A stretch of 64,000 nt of DNA from Cohnella luojiensis (GTDB lineage: Bacteria; Bacillota; Bacilli; Paenibacillales; Paenibacillaceae), in the NCBI RefSeq assembly GCF_004564235.1, contig NZ_SOMN01000023.1, positions 16,355-80,354 on the forward strand, written 5' to 3'. Shown piece by piece: positions 1-8,508 of this stretch. The notes below the pieces were generated by a model. The model saw only the letters and a program-made list of their open reading frames with translations, did not search any database and was not told the origin of the DNA. The translations under genes and the position numbers were made by a program. Numbering within the stretch: position 1 is the first letter of the stretch; every line of letters begins with the position of its first letter.

Positions 1-1
1 C

Positions 2-1330
2 CAAGTGGAACAATCTCTGAACCAGTTTTCCAGGCGCTCCGTGATTCAAAGCCCTGATCTGAATACCTTTTTATCCGCATTCCGTTACCACCCGCTTAAT
101 GTGACCCATCCCGACGATTATCGCAAGCTGCTTCATCTTGTCCAATCCCGCGAGAACGAATTGAATATAAGGGGCAACCGTCTGTTCTATTTGTCGGTCT
201 CTCCGGAGTTTTTCGATGTGATCGCCCTTCAGATTAAAGAAAGCGGGCTCGGCGATACAGAGGGCTGGAAACGCCTCATCATCGAGAAGCCGTTCGGACG
301 CGATTTGCAGTCCGCTCGTTTGCTAAACGCTAAGCTCAACGAGGCATTCGAAGAAAATGAAATCTATCGGATCGACCATTATCTTGGTAAGACAATGGTG
401 CAGAATCTCGAGACGTTAGTGCTCGCCAATCCGGTTATTCAAGCCGTTTGGAACAATCGCCATATTGCCAACGTACAGATTACGGCCAGCGAAACGGTCG
501 GCGTGGAAGAACGGGCCGGTTATTACGACCGTGCCGGCGCCATTCGGGATATGATGCAGAACCACATGCTGCAGGTCCTAATGATGACCGCCATGCATCT
601 GCCAAGCCAAATTACCCCTTCTCATATCAAGGATGAGAAACGGAAAATCATCAAAGCGCTCCAACCGGTCCACAAATCGGAAGCCGCTCTCAGCGTAGTG
701 CGCGGCCAATATGCAAGCGGCTCAGTCAACGGCAATGCCGTTGCAGGTTATTTACAAGAGCCGGGCATTGAAGCTTCATCGAGAAACGATACGTTCGTTG
801 CCGCCAGGCTATGGATCGACGACCCCAAGTGGGAAGGCGTTCCCTTCTATATCCGTACCGGAAAAAGAATGTCAGAGAAGTCGACCCGCATCGTGGTGGA
901 GTTCAAAAACCCGACCAAGGAATTGTATGTAACGCGCAATGCGATCACTTCTCCAAACCTCTTGGTTATCGAGATTAGCCCGAATGAACGGGTGTCGCTC
1001 CAATTCAACGGCAAAAATGCCGAGAACGACGGCAATATCGAATCCTTGGAATTGAGCTTCAAAGCGGATCAGAACAAGCAACCGGAAGCTTATGAGCGGC
1101 TTATTCACGATGCCCTGGAGGGCGACGCCACCTTCTTCGCTCATTGGAACGAAGTCGAGCTGTCTTGGCAGTGGGTCCAGCCGATCCTAGAAGCATTTGA
1201 GGAGAACCTCATTCGCCTTCATGCTTATGAAGCCGGCTCGAACGGCCCTGAGGCATCCGATCAGTTGCTCGAGGAAGACGGTTTCGAGTGGTGGCTGGAT
1301 CCGAAGATACCGCAGCTTGTACTATTATAA
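2..1330 (+). CDS. zwf: Glucose-6-phosphate 1-dehydrogenase, 5'-truncated by window edge
   Basis: Oxidises glucose 6-phosphate to 6-phosphogluconolactone and reduces NADP+, the entry step of the oxidative pentose phosphate pathway in the cytosol. The reading frame is open to the window edge. The visible part has the EKPFGRD segment and the RIDHYLGK active-site signature at about residues 120-128, then the long C-terminal G6PD domain ending at TAA 1328-1330. The family is about 490-510 residues and 442 are visible, so roughly 50-70 residues with the Rossmann GASGDLA region lie upstream. The GTG at base 5 is internal and is not the start. gnd follows 25 bases downstream on the same strand, consistent with one operon making NADPH. 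Confidence 0.96.
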   Translation, partial: QVEQSLNQFSRRSVIQSPDLNTFLSAFRYHPLNVTHPDDYRKLLHLVQSRENELNIRGNRLFYLSVSPEFFDVIALQIKESGLGDTEGWKRLIIEKPFGRDLQSARLLNAKLNEAFEENEIYRIDHYLGKTMVQNLETLVLANPVIQAVWNNRHIANVQITASETVGVEERAGYYDRAGAIRDMMQNHMLQVLMMTAMHLPSQITPSHIKDEKRKIIKALQPVHKSEAALSVVRGQYASGSVNGNAVAGYLQEPGIEASSRNDTFVAARLWIDDPKWEGVPFYIRTGKRMSEKSTRIVVEFKNPTKELYVTRNAITSPNLLVIEISPNERVSLQFNGKNAENDGNIESLELSFKADQNKQPEAYERLIHDALEGDATFFAHWNEVELSWQWVQPILEAFEENLIRLHAYEAGSNGPEASDQLLEEDGFEWWLDPKIPQLVLL

Positions 1331-1355
1331 CCAACTTCATCAGGAGGGAAGTATC

Positions 1356-2273
1356 ATGCAAATCGGCTTAATCGGATTGGGAAAAATGGGCTTCAACTTG
1401 GCGCAAAACTTGCTGGATCATCATCACGAGGTGGTGGCGTTCGATCTGAACGCCGATGCGGTCGAATCGGTCAAATCACTCGGCGCGCAAGGAACGACGA
1501 ACTTAAAACAGCTCGTTCAATCATTGGAAAAACCGAGGATTCTTTGGCTGATGGTTCCGCACGCCGTAGTTGATTCGCTCATCGCAGAAGTCACTCCAAT
1601 GCTTTCGAATGGGGATATCATAATTGAAGCCGGCAATTCACACTATAAAGAATCGATTCGTCGGTATGAGCAATTGAAGCCTTTCGGCATCCACTTCCTT
1701 GACGTTGGAACTTCCGGCGGTATGGAAGGCGCTCGCCATGGCGCTTGTTACATGGCTGGCGGAGATCCGGAAGCGTGGAGCATCGTGGAGCCCGTCTTCC
1801 GGGATACTGCAGTCGAGAACGGGTATTTGTATGCAGGCAAAGCTGGCAGCGGTCATTTCTTGAAAATGGTGCACAACGGCATCGAATACGGGATGATGGC
1901 CTCTATAGGCGAAGGGTTCGAGGTGCTGGAGAAAAGCGGATTCGGATTCGACTTCGAGAATGTGGCCCGCGTCTGGAACAATGGCTCGGTTATCCGCTCT
2001 TGGCTGATGGAGCTGACCGAGCGGGCCTTCTCCAAGGATGCGAACCTGGACGAGATCAAAGGAACGATGCAATCGTCCGGAGAAGGCAGGTGGACGGTTG
2101 AGACGGCTTTCGATCTGCAGACCGCGACACCCGTCATAGCCATGTCGTTGCTGATGCGTTACCGTTCGCTTGAGAACGATACGTTCACCGGCAAAGTGGT
2201 CGCCGCCTTGCGCAATGAATTCGGCGGACATGCCGTCGAGAAAAAAGAAACTCCGCAGACTGTGAAAATCTAA
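1356..2273 (+). CDS. gnd: 6-phosphogluconate dehydrogenase, decarboxylating, short (YqeC/GndA) type
   Basis: Converts 6-phosphogluconate to ribulose 5-phosphate, CO2 and a reduced nicotinamide cofactor. The protein has 305 residues, the short form of about 300 rather than the 470-residue form. It starts with a Rossmann loop GLGKMG, followed by the substrate-binding stretch LDVGTSGGMEGARHG and the catalytic KMVHNG motif. The open frame runs further upstream into zwf. ATG 1356 is chosen because AGGAGGGAA lies just before it and because the Rossmann fold starts there. Cofactor preference (NAD or NADP) cannot be read from the sequence with certainty. It follows zwf and precedes a thioredoxin-reductase-like gene by 20 bases, so the three look co-transcribed. 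Confidence 0.95.
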   Translation: MQIGLIGLGKMGFNLAQNLLDHHHEVVAFDLNADAVESVKSLGAQGTTNLKQLVQSLEKPRILWLMVPHAVVDSLIAEVTPMLSNGDIIIEAGNSHYKESIRRYEQLKPFGIHFLDVGTSGGMEGARHGACYMAGGDPEAWSIVEPVFRDTAVENGYLYAGKAGSGHFLKMVHNGIEYGMMASIGEGFEVLEKSGFGFDFENVARVWNNGSVIRSWLMELTERAFSKDANLDEIKGTMQSSGEGRWTVETAFDLQTATPVIAMSLLMRYRSLENDTFTGKVVAALRNEFGGHAVEKKETPQTVKI

Positions 2274-2293
2274 AAATAAATGAGGCGATTACC

Positions 2294-3229
2294 ATGAAGA
2301 AAGCAGCAGTTATTATCGGAGCAGGCCCAGCCGGATTGACAGCCGCCATCTATCTGGCAAAGGCGAACGTGGAACCCCTTGTGATTAAGGGGCTCGAACC
2401 GAGCAAATATTTGCTAACCACGATGGAAGTGGATGCGTATCCCGGTTTCCCGTTAGGAGTTAACGGGCCGACGCTTCTGGACGATATGGGCAAGCAGGCA
2501 GAGCAGCTAGGAGCGCGGATCCGAACGGGAACGGTCGACAGCGTGGACTTGTCTATTCGACCTTTCCGGATTCATCTGGAGGGTCATGAGACGATCGAAA
2601 CCGAATCGCTCATCATCGCGACCGGCGCTTCCTTCAAGCAGTTGGGTATCCCGGGAGAAAAGGATAACTTCGGACGAGGAGTAAGCACCTGCGCGACATG
2701 CACCGGATTTTTCGCCACCGACAAAAAGGTAATCGTGGTCGGAGGCGGCGATTCCGCGCTCGAAGAGGCGTTGTACTTGACCCGGTATGCTTCCGAAGTC
2801 ACGATCGTACACCGCCGGAACGAACTCAGGGCTTCCAAAGGCATGCAAGAACGAGCTCGCCGATCTAAAAAAATCAATTGGATACTAGACGTTACTCCGC
2901 TGGAAGTGTTAGACAATGGGATCCATGTCTCGGGCCTTAGGGTAAGAAACAACAGTTCCGGCTTGGAAGAGGTCATCCCTGCCGAACGCGTATTCGTCGC
3001 AATCGGAAGCACGCCCAACACTGCTTTTCTCGAGGGGCAGCTTCCCGTTAGCAAGCGAGGGCACCTTCTAGTCAAACCCGGTACGACGGAAACGGATATT
3101 CCCGGAGTTTTCGTCTGCGGCGATGTGCAGGACGACAAGTACGGCCAAATCGCCAGCGCAGTCGGTTCGGGCTGCATGGCTGCCGGCGACAGCGAGCGGT
3201 ATTTGGAATCGATCGAACATAACGGCTAA
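2294..3229 (+). CDS. Thioredoxin reductase-like flavoprotein with altered active site
   Basis: A 311-residue FAD/NAD(P)H disulfide oxidoreductase of the low-molecular-weight TrxB family. It has the FAD loop GAGPAG (8-13 region), the dithiol CATC at Cys133/Cys136, the NADPH loop GGGDSALEEA and the FAD-binding GVFVCGD near the C-terminus. Two features differ from canonical TrxB, including the copy at 43883-44836 in this window. The residue after CATC is Thr instead of Asp, the catalytic acid in well-studied TrxB enzymes. The usual GGQLTTTTEV stretch reads SKYLLTTMEV. It could be a reductase for a different partner (a thioredoxin-like or bacilliredoxin-type protein) or a slow TrxB. Its place behind zwf and gnd suggests it uses the NADPH they make; this is inference. 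Confidence 0.88.
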   Translation: MKKAAVIIGAGPAGLTAAIYLAKANVEPLVIKGLEPSKYLLTTMEVDAYPGFPLGVNGPTLLDDMGKQAEQLGARIRTGTVDSVDLSIRPFRIHLEGHETIETESLIIATGASFKQLGIPGEKDNFGRGVSTCATCTGFFATDKKVIVVGGGDSALEEALYLTRYASEVTIVHRRNELRASKGMQERARRSKKINWILDVTPLEVLDNGIHVSGLRVRNNSSGLEEVIPAERVFVAIGSTPNTAFLEGQLPVSKRGHLLVKPGTTETDIPGVFVCGDVQDDKYGQIASAVGSGCMAAGDSERYLESIEHNG

Positions 3230-3237
3230 CTAATATA

Positions 3238-3912
3238 TTAACGTTTTTCTGCGAAAACCGTGCTAAAGCTGCTGTCAATGCCTTCGATAAACAAAGGTAA
3301 AGCATAGACGATGTCCACTTCGGACAAGTCATGGTTTAAGTTCATATCCTCAATAATCAATATGAATCGGCCATCCATCCGACCTTTCCCGAGAATGATT
3401 TGATGAAAAAGGATTCCTTCATCCAACCTTTGCGCGGCTGAGGCGGAAATGAAGTCAATGCCTATGGCCCGCAATGAATCAAATACCATAAAGTACTTAG
3501 CTGCCGATGCTGAAAAACCCGGGTTATGGTTGCCGTAGCGAACCGGATCCGAATCGCGGATTTTCCCGAACCTTGTGCGTATAAGCAACAGATCGGAGCC
3601 AGCGATCCGGTTCGCAAACGGCTCCAGATCTTCTTTCGTGATCAGTTCATCATCCGTTTTGGGAATGTCGAGGATCGTCATACGGGTAAAGACAAAATAA
3701 TCAATGGGCAGCTCGCCGAGCTTTTTACCTTGCGGGTTGAAGTGCCACGGGCCATCAATGTGCGTGCCATTATGATTAATGGTCGTTATGATAAATTGAT
3801 TGAACAGATCGCCCTTTCGTATACTGAATTGTTGCTGGATCTCAACAGGGGGATTGTCTTTAAACACTGGCGTATCCACGCTCAGCGGATAGGACAGGAC
3901 CAATCGCTTCAT
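3238..3912 (-). CDS. Cyclase family protein (kynurenine formamidase-like metal hydrolase)
   Basis: A 224-residue protein of the cyclase family (PF04199). The family signature HxGTHxDxPxH is present as HNGTHIDGPWH around residues 47-57 and supplies the divalent-metal ligands. Members include N-formylkynurenine hydrolases and isatin hydrolases. No kynurenine-pathway genes are nearby, so the substrate is unknown. The gene is convergent with the TrxB-like gene and ends only 8 bases from its stop; no clear hairpin separates them. The upstream side is a 300-base spacer shared with the divergent membrane-protein genes. Confidence 0.85.
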   Translation of the reverse strand: MKRLVLSYPLSVDTPVFKDNPPVEIQQQFSIRKGDLFNQFIITTINHNGTHIDGPWHFNPQGKKLGELPIDYFVFTRMTILDIPKTDDELITKEDLEPFANRIAGSDLLLIRTRFGKIRDSDPVRYGNHNPGFSASAAKYFMVFDSLRAIGIDFISASAAQRLDEGILFHQIILGKGRMDGRFILIIEDMNLNHDLSEVDIVYALPLFIEGIDSSFSTVFAEKR

Positions 3913-4094
3913 ATTTCGCGGTCTCCTTTTTCCAATATATTTCCGCCGTTAAATTCTACATACCCCCTCCGACTTCCTACGGGATTAGCACTCCTATTTG
4001 CAAGAACAATTAATAATATGACGATAATCTTCTTATGAATTACTTTTTGACAAATTCAATTTGGTATCTAACGGTTCCCGATATCGACGAATAA

Positions 4095-4120
4095 GACGCT
4101 GACCACTTGAGGTCAGCGTC
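4095..4120. terminator. Isolated perfect hairpin between divergent genes
   Basis: A 10-bp perfect stem (GACGCTGACC pairing with GGTCAGCGTC) with a 6-base loop, followed by only a short TTT on the plus strand. The flanking genes point away from it, so there is no obvious transcript for it to terminate. It may be a relic terminator or a protein-binding palindrome. Confidence 0.5.
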
Positions 4121-4218
4121 TTTAACGATCTTATAGGTAGAATTGAAAATTAAAGATATCAGAATTGTTCAAAGGGAAAGTTACCATTCAGAGTTATATA
4201 GGAAGGGTGGCGGCCCCT

Positions 4219-4692
4219 ATGGTCGTTGTTATATTTATATTGTTCGCATGGTTTTGTATTCAAGTCCTAATAGGTCTGCTTCGCAAGCTCCCGCTTGTTG
4301 TCAATTTTCTTTTATTTATGGCTATTGAAGTCGTACTTATTAACAAACTTACCATTAGTTACAATAATTTGAAGTTGTTCAAAATTAACACGAGCTTACC
4401 TCTCTTCATAGCTTTAATTCTACATAATGACTTCACCGTTACGTTCGTCCTGCTTGCCTTTGCTAATGTTTTTCTCACAACCCCGAAAACCAGTGTTTGC
4501 ATAGGAATCTCCATCTACACGTTCCTATTTCAGATACTAATCGGCTTTGCACTTCGTTGGAATCACGTGCTTATCGATAAAGATTGGAATTTCTTCAAAG
4601 AGTCCATGATGATCATAATACTGATGGTTTATACATTGCTTTTGGGGAGGATCTTTCAGCGAATGGCTTCGAAGGAAGGATGGATCCGATAA
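4219..4692 (+). CDS. Small integral membrane protein, possibly CBO0543-like
   Basis: A 157-residue protein made almost wholly of hydrophobic segments, about five predicted membrane helices, with charged residues only in short loops. It looks like the CBO0543-type families of uncharacterised membrane proteins in endospore formers, but no diagnostic motif was seen, so the family call is tentative. ATG 4219 is chosen over a TTG 18 codons upstream because GGAAGGGTGG sits 8 bases before it and the first helix begins there. The stop TAA overlaps the next ATG (TAATG), implying translational coupling. Function unknown. Confidence 0.7.
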   Translation: MVVVIFILFAWFCIQVLIGLLRKLPLVVNFLLFMAIEVVLINKLTISYNNLKLFKINTSLPLFIALILHNDFTVTFVLLAFANVFLTTPKTSVCIGISIYTFLFQILIGFALRWNHVLIDKDWNFFKESMMIIILMVYTLLLGRIFQRMASKEGWIR

Positions 4693-5198
4693 TGGAAAAT
4701 ATCGTTTACGACAATCAATTCAACGGCAATGAATGGTTTGTTATCGGACTAATGCTTGTAGGCTTCGGAGCGAGCTGGTTATTGCCGCGAACATTTTCTC
4801 CTCTGCAGATGATATTTAATATGTTGATTGGCATTACATTCGGGCTTATTTTTGACCATACTATCGGCGTACCGCCGTTAGACCTTTACGATTTTGGAGA
4901 CCAATCGAATTATGAAATGTTTGATTTATTCTCATATCTGATGTATGCACCGTACGGATACTTGTTTATATATGGGATTGAACGACTTCGAATTTACGGG
5001 ATATTGACAATCGGATATATTCTTTTATGGACGAGCGGCGCTATTTTGATCGAATGGTTGGGCTTAAAGGTCGGTTTATTCCACTATAAAGACGGTTACC
5101 GATTATTGTACTCGATCCCTATCTACTTAATATTGCAAAGTTTTCATCTACTTATGTATTGCATGGTATTTTCACTGGATCGATGGCAGAGACAGTGA
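4692..5198 (+). CDS. Small integral membrane protein coupled to the preceding gene
   Basis: A 168-residue protein with about five hydrophobic segments and an aromatic, acidic first 15 residues. A loop rich in Pro, Asp and Tyr (PPLDLYDFGD) sits between the second and third helices, then a basic segment before the fourth. The layout resembles the preceding gene, and the two may be distant relatives. The open frame extends upstream inside the previous gene. ATG 4692 is preferred because it overlaps that gene's stop. ATG 4680 is possible, but its purine run is too close. The downstream spacer of 136 bases carries a short stretch (5243-5267) also found at about 8117 and 9622. Function unknown. Confidence 0.68.
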   Translation: MENIVYDNQFNGNEWFVIGLMLVGFGASWLLPRTFSPLQMIFNMLIGITFGLIFDHTIGVPPLDLYDFGDQSNYEMFDLFSYLMYAPYGYLFIYGIERLRIYGILTIGYILLWTSGAILIEWLGLKVGLFHYKDGYRLLYSIPIYLILQSFHLLMYCMVFSLDRWQRQ

Positions 5199-5334
5199 AT
5201 TAGGGAACGCGACTTTAATTCGCTATCAATCCGTTACATCGCACCCCATACGAAACCGGCTACTTGATCAAATAGACAATAATCGATTTTTAGAGGATAA
5301 TTTATTTATACATAAATAGCGGAGGCACAGCATA

Positions 5335-6699
5335 ATGCAGAGACTAGGCAGAAACGACCCTTGCCATTGCGGCAGCGGCTTGAAATACAAAAAATGCTGT
5401 CTCAACAAGGACGAAAAGGGCAATGTCACTCGGCTTACTCCCCCTAATCCGAAGACACCTGCAGACATCATTAACACCGAACTTACTTGGGCAAATGAGC
5501 TCCACAAGATTATTGCCATGTACTTCTTCAGCCAAACCATCGGCCTGTACGAAACCGAAGAAATCGACAATGTTATCCTCATGTGGAATGACTATGCCAA
5601 CGAAGTGGTTCCAATCACGAAAAAGATCGGGGTGTACCCTGCAGCACTGGAGTATGTCCTCTGTCAAATTTACGGTTATGAAAATACCCAAAGCTCTCTA
5701 GCCGAAAAATATGAAGTGTCGGTCGGTACGCTGTCGCAGCGGGCTAATCAAATCCTCTCTTTTCTCGATGAGCATCTGCCTCAGTTGCCGGGTTCGCCGG
5801 ATCCGACCGTTTCGGTCGCTTCGCATTCGAAATCTCGGTTCGTGATGGAGCAGGAGATGCAACGCCTCCACGCATTGCTCGGCGAGCAAAATTTCGAGAC
5901 CATCGAAGATGCCAATGTATTTCTTCAACAACAGTTGAATCAGAAGCCTGCCGGACGCAAAAGCGTAACCAAGCTAGAGCAAGCAGCCGAGATTCTTAGT
6001 GTTGCATGGGACGAGCCGAATCCCCAGCAACGGACCAAGCTGGCGCAGGATGCGCTACTCCTCGACCCCAATAGCGTCGATGCATACAACATATTAGCCG
6101 AATGTGCGTCTTCTACCCCCAAGGACATGGCCTATTATTACAAGCAGGGAATGCTCGTTGGGGAAAAGCATCTCGGCGAGGCGTTCTTCGCTGAAAACAA
6201 AGGATACTTCTGGGGCTATCTGCCGACGCGTCCTTATATGAGAGCGAAAAAAGGTTATGCCGAAGCATGTGCCGAGCTTGGGAATATGCCTGAGGCCATA
6301 AAGCATTACCGTGAGCTGCTTGAGCTTAATCCGAATGATAATCAGGGGGTTCGCGATCTTCTACTATCTGCCTATATCGAGACTTTGGAGTGGAGTAATG
6401 CGGCGACTCTTATTAAACGATTTGATGGCGAAGGAAGTGCAACCTTCAATTACAGTCGAATCCTAGTCGAATACGGGATGAACGGGCAATCGTCGAAGCT
6501 CGCGACGCTGATCAAGAAAGCCACCGCGCATAATCCTTATGTGCCCGCTTACTTGCATGGCAAAAAACGGCTTCCGCGTGAAATGCCCGAATTCATGGGT
6601 TATGGTGACGACCGGGAAGCAATCGTATACGCCCATTTAAACCGCCATCTATGGATGGTTCGTCCTGAGCTCCTGCGTCTTTTTCCTGCTGGACGGTAA
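5335..6699 (+). CDS. SEC-C metal-binding, HTH and TPR protein
   Basis: A 454-residue cytosolic protein. An N-terminal SEC-C zinc motif is complete (Cys10, Cys12, Cys21, Cys22 in NDPCHCGSGLKYKKCC), the motif SecA uses to bind zinc and SecB or ribosomes. At about residues 85-145 lies a module with an LAEKYEVSVGTLSQRANQI helix-turn-helix, also found at the C-terminus of the TPR gene at 44891-46621. TPR-like helical repeats follow (about 205-365), and a short C-terminal segment FMGYGDDREAIVYAHLN resembles the end of other SEC-C/TPR proteins. GCGGAGG precedes the ATG. No partner gene is evident. The role is unknown; ribosome or chaperone association is only a guess from SEC-C. Confidence 0.82.
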   Translation: MQRLGRNDPCHCGSGLKYKKCCLNKDEKGNVTRLTPPNPKTPADIINTELTWANELHKIIAMYFFSQTIGLYETEEIDNVILMWNDYANEVVPITKKIGVYPAALEYVLCQIYGYENTQSSLAEKYEVSVGTLSQRANQILSFLDEHLPQLPGSPDPTVSVASHSKSRFVMEQEMQRLHALLGEQNFETIEDANVFLQQQLNQKPAGRKSVTKLEQAAEILSVAWDEPNPQQRTKLAQDALLLDPNSVDAYNILAECASSTPKDMAYYYKQGMLVGEKHLGEAFFAENKGYFWGYLPTRPYMRAKKGYAEACAELGNMPEAIKHYRELLELNPNDNQGVRDLLLSAYIETLEWSNAATLIKRFDGEGSATFNYSRILVEYGMNGQSSKLATLIKKATAHNPYVPAYLHGKKRLPREMPEFMGYGDDREAIVYAHLNRHLWMVRPELLRLFPAGR

Positions 6700-6771
6700 C
6701 TTCTTTATAGAGTTGAATACCGGGAATGTAGCGGTTGTAGAGAATTAAGTCGATGCGCTGCCACGCATACA

Positions 6772-6798
6772 AAAAGCCGACCTCATGCGGTCGGCTTT
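6772..6798. terminator. Bidirectional terminator hairpin next to the third tmRNA copy
   Basis: Ten-bp stem AAAGCCGACC/GGTCGGCTTT with A-rich and T-rich flanks. It is the diverged counterpart of the hairpin that follows the intact tmRNA at 9848-9875, and could end both the SEC-C gene and leftward transcripts. Confidence 0.75.
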
Positions 6799-6803
6799 CG
6801 TGA

Positions 6804-6879
6804 TGGTGGAGGCGAGGGGAGCCTACCCCTGAAGATAACGTGATATGTGCTTCTACGGTGTAGTACAGATTTGATGTCA
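6804..6879 (-). pseudogene. Degenerate third copy of the tmRNA 3' end
   Basis: Seventy-six bases recognisably derived from the 3' tRNA-like end of ssrA: the CCA-end/acceptor block GGTGGAGGCGAGGGGAG, then TGTGCTTCTACGG and ACAGATTTGATGTCA in the same order as at 9880-9955, with several deletions and substitutions. It is the most diverged, so probably the oldest, of the three copies. A copy of the tmRNA terminator lies beside it in the same arrangement. The rest of 6700-7031 (332 bases) holds no gene that can be supported. Confidence 0.85.
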
Positions 6880-7031
6880 TTCAAAGCGCGCGTTATTCTT
6901 CTAGCTAATTCCTCCTTGTTAGGCCTAAGTCCCTTGCCCGTAATTAAACTCCAAACTCAGGATAAGGGATTAATTCCGTACTTAAACTTGGTCATTCGAC
7001 TGCCGCCTTTCCTTTACAGATTGAATAAGAA

Positions 7032-7433
7032 CTATAATTTCGTCAGTTCATCCTGGGCTAATAACGGTGCTTTGGGCTTCTTTACAATGAAATGAGTGGA
7101 GTAATTCCGTTCGACGTCGGTGTCCCCGGACTTCGAGAACCGCAGCTGACACTTAGGTCCCTTCCCCCACTTTAAATAGACCGTGTAGGATTCTTTTAAG
7201 TCCATTTCTCTTGCCGTCTCCCGAAGCTTGGCCATAATAAAGCTGAATTGAGCCAAATTTCCGTGAAGAACTCTTTCCAGATAGGGAACTCTGCCAAAGC
7301 GCCATTCCTCCACTAACTTGGATGAAATCTTCCCCATTTTCACAAACAAATCCAGCGGACTTGCATAGCCTTTCTCATGGATTAGTTGGTGTACGGCGCT
7401 TCTCACTTTGATGTGCAGTTCTTGTCTATTCAC
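7032..7433 (-). CDS. Conserved hypothetical protein next to UPF0158 gene
   Basis: A 133-residue soluble protein, basic overall, with no transmembrane segment or recognised catalytic motif. An N-terminal segment is rich in helix formers (HIKVRSAVHQLIHEKGYASPLDLFVKMGKIS) and a basic central segment reads KWGKGPKCQLRFSKSG. It starts at GTG 7433 with AAGGAG seven to eight bases upstream. It lies 27 bases after the UPF0158 gene, so the two form an operon. I recall similar proteins annotated as hypothetical in Paenibacillus, but no function is known to me. It sits between two tmRNA 3'-end copies and so may be island cargo. Confidence 0.72.
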   Translation of the reverse strand: MNRQELHIKVRSAVHQLIHEKGYASPLDLFVKMGKISSKLVEEWRFGRVPYLERVLHGNLAQFSFIMAKLRETAREMDLKESYTVYLKWGKGPKCQLRFSKSGDTDVERNYSTHFIVKKPKAPLLAQDELTKL

Positions 7434-7460
7434 TTAACTGACTCCTTTATAAGGGGTGAA

Positions 7461-7901
7461 TCAAGGTTGTTTGCTCTTGTAGCGTTCGGCCAACTCATCG
7501 TAATTAAGCTTAACGCCCTCCATCCACAGTTTAATTTCTTCCTCCGCATAATGGCGCTCAAATCTATTCCATTCCTCCCAAATATCCAATTGAGTAAGCG
7601 TATCCTTGAATCTTCGAAAAGGCTTATGTCCTTCAAGCGCGTCGAAAAGCTTCATCTTCGGATCCGAATCGGTTTGTTTGGCGAACTTCATCATGACATA
7701 ATAAGCTTCATTAGAATCGATCTTTGGAACATCCACATATCGATCCTCATTCTCTTCATCCTCCCAGTCAATACTCGGTTCGCCGGTATAAATTTCATCC
7801 ATATCCAAAATGACTTCACCGGTCTGCAAGTCCAGAAAATAAGGATGTTCAAAGTCGTTGTCCAAGTAAGCATCAATAAGCTCGTCCATGAGTTGCGGCA
7901 T
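7461..7901 (-). CDS. UPF0158 family protein
   Basis: A 146-residue, strongly acidic protein of the uncharacterised UPF0158 family (PF03682). The family pattern is visible. The middle (residues about 60-75) has Asn-Glu-Ala-Tyr-Tyr-Val-Met-Met followed by Phe, the position of the usual E-x-Y-x-x-M segment. The typical GHKPFRRFKDTL motif follows near residue 105, and then WxxWNRFExxYAEEEIKLW. No enzymatic residues can be assigned. The start is supported by AAGGAAAGTGA upstream. It is the first gene of a two-gene unit with the hypothetical gene at 7032-7433. The pair is bounded by tmRNA 3'-end copies on both sides, which suggests it arrived with an element integrated at ssrA. Confidence 0.82.
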   Translation of the reverse strand: MPQLMDELIDAYLDNDFEHPYFLDLQTGEVILDMDEIYTGEPSIDWEDEENEDRYVDVPKIDSNEAYYVMMKFAKQTDSDPKMKLFDALEGHKPFRRFKDTLTQLDIWEEWNRFERHYAEEEIKLWMEGVKLNYDELAERYKSKQP

Positions 7902-8112
7902 CTAAAATCACTTTCCTTCTCTTAAAAGATTGACTGACTACGGCTTCTCTATTTTAATTCCCACTATTATATTAATAAACCTGCCTCGGTTGAGACAAGC
8001 CTGTACTACACCTTATTCGGGTTACTTGGGGACATAGTTGCATATACAAGCAAAACTCCGATTTCTTTCAGTCGGATTTATTCATGATGAAAAAGCATGG
8101 AGGCTTTCTTTT

Positions 8113-8475
8113 TTGCTCCCCATACGAATCCGACTACTTCGTGTCGTTTCTTGTGTCGCGATTCTATAGTCGGCTCAGGGGTATCCCATTCTTCATTTAA
8201 ACTGCTGACGAAGAGGATTCGCGGATGACGGTCTTAGCGGTAGAATGAGATGCCGTGCTCGTCCGCTGCGCTCCCTGCGCGCGGAACGAACCCCATTGTC
8301 CTCCTTCGGACTGGATCGACTCCCCGTTTCTTTCCACACAAAAACCCGACCTCTTGCGGTCGGGTTTCTCGTGGTGGAGGCGAGAGGGGAGTCGAACCCC
8401 TGTCCGAAGACAACGCCACATGTGCTTCTACGGGTGTAGTGACAGATTTGATGTCACCCTTAGAGACTCCCTGTC
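8113..8475. repeat. Second copy of the 365-bp ssrA 3'-end/downstream repeat
   Basis: Direct repeat of about 365 bp, closely matching 9617-9983 at an offset of about 1508 bases. It contains, from right to left, 104 bases of the tmRNA 3' end (8372-8475, with a 2-base AG insertion in the T-arm), the tmRNA terminator hairpin (8341-8367), and about 230 bases of downstream flank including CCCCATACGAA and CTCAGGGGTATCCCATTC. Similarity stops abruptly at CTCCCTGTC (8475), where ssrA continues differently. Small frames here are by-products of the repeat. Together with 7926-8112, where no gene is supported, this accounts for the gene-free stretch 7902-8508. Confidence 0.9.
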
Positions 8476-8508
8476 TTCTCACTAAGTTTTCTTTCGAGGA
8501 ATTCCTAA

